A stretch of DNA of 37,125 nt from Clostridia bacterium. GTDB taxonomy: Bacteria; Bacillota; Clostridia; UMGS1840. Below, in pieces: positions 31,616-37,125 of this stretch (the stretch's first letter is position 1; the number at the start of each line of letters is the position of its first letter). The notes beneath the pieces are model-generated. The model saw only the letters and a list, made by a program, of their open reading frames with translations. It had not been told where the DNA came from and did not search any database. Both the position numbers and the translations under genes were made by a program. The DNA lies in NCBI GenBank assembly GCA_017468465.1, contig JAFUIN010000010.1, positions 1-37,125 on the forward strand, written 5' to 3'.

Positions 31616-32272
31616 AAGAACCCAGAGCGCGACAAGCATAGGGAATAAGATTTAATTTTTTTACAAGGTGAAATTTCGTTTGGTAACGAAATTTGAATTG
31701 AAAATGCTTGTCGCTATTAACAAACTTCCCCTCTCGCAGTACCTATGTACGGCTTCGGGGTCAGTTTGTTAATTCTGAATCCTTTTCTCTGCGCATTTTT
31801 ATGGTTTTATAAAATGTGCATAATCAGCCAACCTCATCTCTCGGCGTACCTGTGTACGCCTTCTGGATTATGCCGTGCGCAGCACCCCTGCGGGTTCGGT
31901 TGACGAATTCTCGTCAATTTTCTCTGCGCCTTACTTGCGGCTTGATAAAAGGCGCCTTGGTTAGAGTAAACCTCACCCACCGCTCACTGTAGCATTGCAT
32001 GTAGCATTGTAGGGGGCGGCGTCCACGACGCCCCGCATATTTTTAATGCAGGCAAACGACTGGCACCGAAATTATTCACTATTCATCATTCATTATTCAT
32101 TTGTCCATATGCCGTGCGCAGCACTTCTAAATCCTTTTTTCTGCGCATTTTTGTGGATTGATAAAATGTGCATAATCAGCCAACCTCATCGCTCGGCGTC
32201 CTCGACGACCCGCATATTTCTGATGCAGGTAAACGCCTGCCACCGAAATTATTCATTATTCATTCTTGTGTG
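31608..32272. repeat. Structured-repeat array (plus orientation) with dispersed modules
   Basis: No gene is supported here. Unit M1 has outer arms GCGACAAGCAT/ATGCTTGTCGC (31629-31639/31704-31714), inner hairpin AAATTTCGTT/AACGAAATTT (31671-31680/31685-31694) and second helix ATTAACAAACT/AGTTTGTTAAT (31716-31726/31763-31773), all perfect. A further helix TGCGCATTTT/AAAATGTGCA lies at 31790-31799/31811-31820. Three more GATAAAA or TATAAAA entry motifs follow near 31.81, 31.94 and 32.16 kb, one with GCATAATC pairing GATTATGC. Between them are GGCGTAC/GTACGCC, the GGCGTCCACGACGCC hairpin, and CATTCATTATTCAT-type modules. Confidence 0.8.
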
Positions 32273-32273
32273 G

Positions 32274-32312
32274 AAATAGAAAAAGCCTTGCATTGCAAGG
32301 CTTTTTCTATTT
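32274..32312 (-). terminator. Long perfect hairpin terminator of mtaB
   Basis: Bases 32274-32292 pair perfectly with 32294-32312 (19 bp), centred on GCCTTGCATTGCAAGGC and flanked by A/T runs on both sides. The mtaB stop codon lies inside the right arm. It is symmetrical and may also stop plus-strand transcripts from the repeat array. Confidence 0.88.
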
Positions 32313-33602
32313 TACATATAAAAATTTTCCGTCGGTTTTATAAGGTGTTACAGAATAGATTTTATGGGGAGAAAGGGTTTTATTTTCCAATATAACAGGG
32401 AGATAGTTTTCCGAAAAGCCGAAGATTCCGCCGTTTTTTTCTTCTTCAGCCAGGACAGAAAGGGTTTTTCCTACAAATTGTGATAAAATTTGTTCTTCCA
32501 GACGGTCAGACAGGGCAAGCATTTCTTTTGACCGCTCTGTTTTCACCTCGGTGGAAAGCTGATTGGGCATACTGTCTGCCACTGTTCCGGATCGTCGGGA
32601 ATAAGGAAAGGTGTGTATTTTTAAGAATTGCACTCGTTGTGCCAGGGCAATGGTTTCTTGAAATTCTTCTTCGGTTTCTCCCGGAAATCCAACAATAACG
32701 TCTGTAGTTACGGTGGTTTCGGGGCGAATGCTACGCAGAGCTTCCACGGTTTTTTGATAATATTCGCCACTGTAATGGCGGTTCATCCGTAAAAGCACCG
32801 CATCCGATCCACTTTGTAAGGATATATGAAAATGGGGGCAAAGCTTTTTGGTTTCTTTATAAAATTCAAAAAATTTATCCGTAAATGCGAAGGGCTCTAT
32901 GGAGCTTAACCGAATCCGCTGGATGCCGTCAATTTTTTCAATTTCTTTGAGTAAATCCACTAAATCTTTCACCGATTCTGTGTTGGAAAAATCTTTTCCA
33001 TAATGGCAAACGTGAATGCCTGCAAGCACAATCTCAAGATAGCCGTTTGTTGCTAAAAGCTTGATTTCTTCCAGTATTTCCAAGGGATTTCGGCTTCTTA
33101 ACCGACCTCTTACATAGGGAATGATGCAGTATGAACAAAAGGAATTGCAACCATCTTGCACCTTGATAATGGCACGGGTTTTTTCCTGATACTGTGTGAC
33201 ACTGTCCGGCCCAAAAGAGGTTTCTGTCGTCAAGGGAAAAATGGAAATTTTTTCCAGTTCCTTTTCATTAAGCTTATCTTCTATCATCGAAAAGAGCAAA
33301 TGCTTGTTTCCGTTTCCGATGACCAAATCCACCCCATCAATTTTGGAAGCTTCCTCCGGCTTTGCCTGGGCATAGCATCCGCAGACAGCCAGCAGGTCAC
33401 AGTCCTTTGCAGTCTGGCGGATGAGCTTTCGGGACTTTCGGTCGCTGATATTGGTTACCGAGCAGGTGTTCACCACCCCAACAGTAGCTCGTTCCCCCTC
33501 CCTTGCCGGTTGATATCCATTTGCAAGAAAGGATTGTGCAAGAGATTCTGATTCATATTGATTCACCTTGCAACCCAAGGTAATAATGCGGAATGTTTTC
33601 AT
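32307..33602 (-). CDS. mtaB: tRNA t6A37 methylthiotransferase MtaB
   Basis: The 431-residue radical-SAM enzyme starts M-K-T-F-R-I-I-T-L-G-C-K-V-N-Q-Y-E, the MtaB form of the MiaB-like N-terminal domain. That domain's three cluster Cys are in L-G-C-K, N-T-C-S and C-G-C-Y. The radical-SAM motif C-N-S-F-C-S-Y-C follows, with R-G-R-L-R-S-R after it. A TRAM domain at ~370-431 completes it. It adds a methylthio group to t6A at position 37 of ANN-decoding tRNAs. GAGG lies just before the ATG. Confidence 0.93.
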   Translation of the reverse strand: MKTFRIITLGCKVNQYESESLAQSFLANGYQPAREGERATVGVVNTCSVTNISDRKSRKLIRQTAKDCDLLAVCGCYAQAKPEEASKIDGVDLVIGNGNKHLLFSMIEDKLNEKELEKISIFPLTTETSFGPDSVTQYQEKTRAIIKVQDGCNSFCSYCIIPYVRGRLRSRNPLEILEEIKLLATNGYLEIVLAGIHVCHYGKDFSNTESVKDLVDLLKEIEKIDGIQRIRLSSIEPFAFTDKFFEFYKETKKLCPHFHISLQSGSDAVLLRMNRHYSGEYYQKTVEALRSIRPETTVTTDVIVGFPGETEEEFQETIALAQRVQFLKIHTFPYSRRSGTVADSMPNQLSTEVKTERSKEMLALSDRLEEQILSQFVGKTLSVLAEEEKNGGIFGFSENYLPVILENKTLSPHKIYSVTPYKTDGKFLYVK

Positions 33603-33637
33603 AAAAACCTCAAAAAATCATGATTTTATAAATTACA

Positions 33638-33666
33638 CAAAAACCCTTGATTTTCAAGGGTTTTGA
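33638..33666 (-). terminator. Terminator of corA
   Basis: AAAACCCTTGA and TCAAGGGTTTT pair over 11 bp around a 3-base loop, followed on the minus strand by a run of T. It lies about 57 bases past the corA stop and before mtaB. Confidence 0.85.
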
Positions 33667-33721
33667 ATGGATTTTTCAGATTATTTTGTGCGGCTGGAGC
33701 CAACAGAAAAAATTTTATGAC

Positions 33722-34663
33722 CTATAGCATATCTTTCTTAATCAGAATCCACGCAGCCACACAGATTGCGATGACAGAAATAGCCGCCGGGAACCACCAG
33801 AAATGGTCCATGGGGATTCCGCCGGTAATATTCATTCCGTAGAAAGAGGTCACAATGTTTGGAATCGCCATCAAAATGGTGATGGACGCCAGCACCTTCA
33901 TGACGATGTTTAAGTTGTTGGAGATTACCGATGCAAAAGCATCCATGGTGCCGGAAAGAATGTTGGAATAAATGTTAGACATTTCGATTGCCTGATTGGT
34001 TTCGATGAGCACATCTTCCAGCAAGTCTTCATCCTCTTCATACAGACGGATAAATTTTCCACGACGGATTTTCTGCATGGTGATTTCATTTGCTTTTAAG
34101 GAGGTGGAAAAGAACACCAGAGATTTTTCCAAATCCAGAAGCTGAATGAGCTCTTTATTTTTCATAGAACGGTGAAGCTGACGCTCCACATAGTTAGAGA
34201 CTTTATCAATCTGTTTCAAGTAAAACAGATACTTGGATGCAACACGATATAAAATCTGCAGAATGAAGCGTGTTTTCATATTGGTATGTACCTGCTTCAC
34301 CACGCCGTCGGTAAATGCTTTCAAAATGGCATTTTCATCACTGCAGATGGTAATGATGTAATCTTTATTAACAATGATAGATAAAGGCAAGGTTTCAAAC
34401 AAAATGGTATTTCCCACATGCTCCTCTTTTTCGGGAGCGGGAATATCCACAATAATCAAAGTGGTTCCGTTATCGTCTGTTTCAACACGGGACATTTCTT
34501 CTTCGTCCAACGAAGAACGGATAAAGTCAGGGTCAATGCCCAACTGTTCGGTCAAAAAACGGGTATCCTTTTCATCCGGGTCTACAAAGTTAATCCAGCA
34601 ATCCTTTTCAATGGTTTCAATTTGCTGAATTTTTCCGTCAAAAGATTTATAAATGTTATACAT
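33722..34663 (-). CDS. corA: CorA-family magnesium/divalent-cation channel
   Basis: The 313-residue protein has a large soluble N-terminal domain and two C-terminal membrane helices, with the selectivity motif Y-G-M-N at the end of the first (~280-283). The loop after it reads I-T-G-G-I-P-M-D. The final helix ends with I-L-I-K-K-D, a basic cytoplasmic tail. CorA forms a homopentameric channel gated by intracellular magnesium. GGGGTGATTATCA precedes the ATG. It lies 55 bases after gpsA and may be co-transcribed with it. Confidence 0.94.
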   Translation of the reverse strand: MYNIYKSFDGKIQQIETIEKDCWINFVDPDEKDTRFLTEQLGIDPDFIRSSLDEEEMSRVETDDNGTTLIIVDIPAPEKEEHVGNTILFETLPLSIIVNKDYIITICSDENAILKAFTDGVVKQVHTNMKTRFILQILYRVASKYLFYLKQIDKVSNYVERQLHRSMKNKELIQLLDLEKSLVFFSTSLKANEITMQKIRRGKFIRLYEEDEDLLEDVLIETNQAIEMSNIYSNILSGTMDAFASVISNNLNIVMKVLASITILMAIPNIVTSFYGMNITGGIPMDHFWWFPAAISVIAICVAAWILIKKDML

Positions 34664-34718
34664 TGATAATCACCCCGTTTACGGCAGCTGCCGTTATTTT
34701 TATGGTACAAATGCTGTA

Positions 34719-35711
34719 TTATTCTGCCTTTTTGTCGCGTGTCATCAAGCGGAGAGCAGACTCTTTGGGGTCTTTTCCGCCATAAACAATAGCGTAGGCT
34801 TCTTCTAATATCGGCATATCTACCTGATATTTTTCTGCCGCTTTTTTAACAGCCTTCAGGCACTTGATGCCTTCCACAACCATGTTGACCTCTTTCATGG
34901 CGTCTTCCGGATTCATCCCCTGCCCAATTAAGATTCCGCAACGGCGGTTTCTGGAATGCAGACTGGTGCAGGTAACAATTAAATCGCCCATACCGGAAAG
35001 GCCGAAAAAGGTTTCCTGTTTTCCGCCCATCGCCATGCCAAGCTTGGCAATTTCGTGCATTCCGCGGGTCATCAATGCGGCCTTGGTGTTGTCTCCATAG
35101 CCACAGCCGTCGGAAATGCCGGCACAAAGTGCAATAATATTTTTCACCGTGCCGCCAAGCTCAACGCCTTTGACGTCGGTGCTGGTATACACACGGAAAT
35201 ATTCGTTGATAAAGGCTTCCTGTACCCGTTTAGAGACAGCTTCGTCTTCACAGGCTGCCACAATGGTGGTAGGAAGATCTTTCCCCACTTCTTCTGCATG
35301 GGTGGGGCCGGACAGCGCACAAACGTGGCTTCCCTTTGGGAGTTCATCGGCAATGACCTCCGACAGGGTGAAGAGGGTTTCTTCTTCTAACCCCTTTGCC
35401 ACACAAACAGCAATTTGCTGCTCGGGCAGAAAAAATTCTGCCGCAGATTTTGCAGTTTGACGAATGGCAAATGACGGAACGGCAAAGATAACAAAATCAG
35501 CACCCACAACAGCTTCTTTTAAGTCTGAAGTAAAAGAAATGTTATCCTGTAAGGGTACACCGGGCAAAAACTGCACATTTTCCCGATGGGTTTTCAAGCT
35601 TTTTGTTTCTTCCGGAAAGAAAGACCATATGGTAACTGTATTTTGCTTGGATAATGTATGAGCCAGAGCACAGCCCCAGCTTCCTGAGCCTAAAATTGCG
35701 ATTTTTGCCAA
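34719..35711 (-). CDS. gpsA: Glycerol-3-phosphate dehydrogenase [NAD(P)+]
   Basis: The 330-residue enzyme has the N-terminal dinucleotide motif I-L-G-S-G-S-W-G (residues 5-12) and catalytic-region G-G-T-V-K-N-I-I-A with the active Lys. The G-L-S-G-M-G-D-L-I-V-T-C and S-R-N-R-R-C-G motifs are typical of GpsA. It makes sn-glycerol-3-phosphate for phospholipid synthesis. I chose a TTG start at 35711 (AAAGGTG upstream), which puts the Rossmann motif at the normal distance. The longer frame from 35765 begins inside the predicted -35 box and is rejected. Confidence 0.94.
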   Translation of the reverse strand: MAKIAILGSGSWGCALAHTLSKQNTVTIWSFFPEETKSLKTHRENVQFLPGVPLQDNISFTSDLKEAVVGADFVIFAVPSFAIRQTAKSAAEFFLPEQQIAVCVAKGLEEETLFTLSEVIADELPKGSHVCALSGPTHAEEVGKDLPTTIVAACEDEAVSKRVQEAFINEYFRVYTSTDVKGVELGGTVKNIIALCAGISDGCGYGDNTKAALMTRGMHEIAKLGMAMGGKQETFFGLSGMGDLIVTCTSLHSRNRRCGILIGQGMNPEDAMKEVNMVVEGIKCLKAVKKAAEKYQVDMPILEEAYAIVYGGKDPKESALRLMTRDKKAE

Positions 35712-35736
35712 ACCGATCAACACCTTTCCAACTATC

Positions 35737-35765
35737 AGTATAGCACACAAAAGCCGATTTTGCAA
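35737..35765 (-). promoter_or_regulatory. Promoter of gpsA
   Basis: On the minus strand TTGCAA (rc of 35760-35765), 17 bases, then TATACT (rc of 35737-35742) with an extended TGC. Transcription would begin near 35730, about 20 bases before the TTG start, and so supports that start. Confidence 0.75.
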
Positions 35766-35807
35766 TGAATTTTTGAAATTTTTTTCGTTTTCTTCGGGAG
35801 AGAAAGA

Positions 35808-36560
35808 TTATCCCAATAAAACATCGGTCACAAGCATCACACAAAAACCGATTAAAAGTGCATAGGTAGCTCCCCGTTCGCTTCCGTGAGCGTGGGTTTC
35901 GGGAATCATTTCATCGCTGATAACATACAGCATGGTACCTCCTGCAAAGGCAAGCATAAAGGGCAAAACGGCAGTGGAAAGATTCACCGCAAAGTAGCCG
36001 ATTAAAGTGCCGATAATTTCCACAACACCGGTTAAAAGCGCGCAAATAAGGGTTTTTCCTTTGGAAACTCCTGCTGCCAGCATAGGTGCAATAATGACCA
36101 TCCCCTCCGGGATGTTTTGCAGAGCTATCCCACCGGCAATTAAGAGTGCCTGAGACAGATTTTCCGAGCCGAACCCCACACCTGCAGCAATTCCTTCGGG
36201 GAGATTATGAATAGCGATTGCCATGACAAAAAGCAGCACCTTATTAAGCCCTGCATTGTTGTGGGTTTCAATGTCTGCACCCACCATTTTATGTAAGTGA
36301 GGAACCAGCTTATCAATAAAATTCAGGCACAAGGCGCCCACAAAAATACCGGCAACCGTCATCACAATTCCAAATTTTCCGCCATATTCCAAAGAGGGCA
36401 GAATAAGACCTAAAACAGCTGCCGCCAGCATTACGCCTGCCGCAAACGATAGCACAATATCGGAAAACCGATGGGATTGTTTCTGAAATAAAAAGCCAAT
36501 GATGGCACCAATCATGGTAGCACCGCCAACGCCTAAGGCGGTCAGTAAAACCATAGTCAT
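35808..36560 (-). CDS. ZIP-family divalent metal transporter (ZupT/GufA-like)
   Basis: The 250-residue protein has about eight membrane helices. Helices 4 and 5 carry the metal-binding signatures H-N-L-P-E-G (~118-123) and N-I-P-E-G, diagnostic of the ZIP family. An H-x-H-K and a T-H-A-H-G-S segment lie in loops. It imports zinc, iron or manganese; the ion cannot be told. I chose the ATG at 36560 (AAGGAAGGG upstream) over a frame from 36614 that runs into the repeat. Its promoter must lie in, or very close to, the structured repeat at 36.6 kb. Confidence 0.92.
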   Translation of the reverse strand: MTMVLLTALGVGGATMIGAIIGFLFQKQSHRFSDIVLSFAAGVMLAAAVLGLILPSLEYGGKFGIVMTVAGIFVGALCLNFIDKLVPHLHKMVGADIETHNNAGLNKVLLFVMAIAIHNLPEGIAAGVGFGSENLSQALLIAGGIALQNIPEGMVIIAPMLAAGVSKGKTLICALLTGVVEIIGTLIGYFAVNLSTAVLPFMLAFAGGTMLYVISDEMIPETHAHGSERGATYALLIGFCVMLVTDVLLG

Positions 36561-36574
36561 AATTATCACCCTTC

Positions 36575-37048
36575 CTTGTAGGCTTGATAAAATTACCGAG
36601 ACCGCAAAAGGCATAGGGACTTGTTCTATATTATTTTATAATGTGAAAATTTGCAGTCTGCAAATTTTGGATTATAATGCCTTTTGCTATCCGCCAACCT
36701 CACCTCTCGGCGTAGCAACCTGCGCCTTCGGGTAACCCCTATGGGTTCGGTTGACGGATTCTTGCCAATTTTCTCTGCGCCTTGTTTTTGGTTTTGATAA
36801 AAGGCACAGAATCAATGAATCTCACCACTCGCTGTAGCATTGCATGCAGCATTGTAGGGGTCGGCGTCCACGACGACCCGCATATTTTTAATGCAGGCAA
36901 ACGACTGGCATCGAAATTATTCACTATTCATTTGTCCATATGCCGTACGCAGCCTATGCCGTGCGCAGCCTATGCCGTGCGCAGCACTCTCTGCGCCTCG
37001 GCTACGATTTGGTATAATCACTCAGACCACAAAAAAGAACACCTTTCA
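36575..37048. repeat. Structured-repeat unit (plus orientation) with downstream modules
   Basis: There is no gene in this stretch. Unit R1 has outer arms GCAAAAGGCAT/ATGCCTTTTGC (36604-36614/36677-36687), inner hairpin AAAATTTGCA/TGCAAATTTT (36646-36655/36659-36668), and second helix 36689-36699/36749-36759 (10 of 11). After it come CTCTGCGCC, a second TTGATAAAA entry with GATTCT/AGAATC pairing, the TAGCATTGCATGCAGCATTG module, the GTCGGCGTCCACGACGAC hairpin and ATTATTCACTATTCAT. A truncated entry (CAGACCACAAAAAAG) lies at 37023-37037, just before the right IS. Confidence 0.8.
36939..36986. repeat. Three tandem 16-bp units
   Basis: TATGCCGTGCGCAGCC occurs three times in a row with one or two differences per unit. 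Single copies of the core (ATGCCGTGCGCAGCAC) also occur at about 31.87 and 32.11 kb. Confidence 0.85.
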
Positions 37049-37052
37049 CAAG

Positions 37053-37072
37053 CCTTCCCCTTGAGGGGAAGG
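37053..37072. repeat. 20-bp palindrome beside the right IS copy
   Basis: CCTTCCCCTTGAGGGGAAGG is the same palindrome as at 144-163, here immediately upstream of the IS end. Confidence 0.75.
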
Positions 37073-37074
37073 TA

Positions 37075-37125
37075 GGTATGTTATCATTTGAAGTGCAACA
37101 CTAAATAAAAATAGACAACATAGCA
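37075..37125 (+). mobile_element. 5' end of an IS30-like insertion sequence (right copy, partial)
   Basis: The last 51 bases are the reverse complement of 91-141, so a second copy of the same element enters here in plus orientation and is cut by the window end before its transposase start. Both window ends stopping in one repeated element fits an assembly break at IS copies. Confidence 0.7.

Noticed and set aside
31608-32272. CRISPR array
   Set aside because: Repeat units are 130-210 bases, internally variable and structured; there is no regular short repeat-spacer pattern and no cas gene.

Overview
The window looks like a piece of a low- to mid-GC Clostridia (Firmicutes) chromosome, probably from an uncultured gut-type lineage. 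The evidence is the Gram-positive capsule phosphoregulation trio (Wzz-like adaptor, BY-kinase, PHP-type phosphatase), the ruvX-DUF1292 pair, a ClpE-like unfoldase, copper-amine-oxidase-type 'stalk' proteins, heterodimeric HisZ/HisG, and a dnaA/dnaN origin with parA/parB and parS. No tRNA, rRNA or CRISPR array was seen.

Layout. Both ends of the window run into the 5' end of the same IS30-like insertion sequence, in opposite orientations. At 0.2-4.5 kb there are small secreted proteins on the minus strand: a 53-residue peptide, a cohesin-like protein, a protein with degenerate dockerin-like repeats, and two stalk-domain proteins. At 4.9-9.8 kb a six-gene minus-strand operon with a strong promoter joins capsule control (Wzz-like, BY-kinase, phosphatase) to a peptide-processing/export cassette (PqqD-like RRE, S26-type peptidase, ABC exporter). 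At 10.1-15.9 kb a plus-strand run holds a nucleotide-sugar 4,6-dehydratase, a Dabb protein, a GIY-YIG protein, RuvX, DUF1292 and the ClpE-like ATPase, closed by a strong terminator. At 16.4-20.4 kb on the minus strand are an aldose-epimerase relative, trpS, a PLP aminotransferase and rnc. At 21.0-27.7 kb is dnaA, then a likely operon dnaN-aroA-hisZ-hisG-hisH. The origin lies in the dnaA-dnaN gap, with further DnaA boxes upstream of dnaA. At 27.9-31.6 kb are serS, parB, parA, three parS sites and a small membrane protein. At 32.3-36.6 kb are mtaB, corA, gpsA and a ZIP transporter.

Most long non-coding stretches are filled with dispersed repeats. The most notable family lies at about 15.95-16.44, 31.6-32.3 and 36.57-37.02 kb, with truncated pieces beside both terminal IS copies. 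It is modular, partly tandem, and built of long helices. Different copies have different arm sequences that still pair perfectly, so structure rather than sequence appears to be conserved. This family and the capsule-control/RRE-peptidase-exporter operon are the two best candidates for undescribed biology here.
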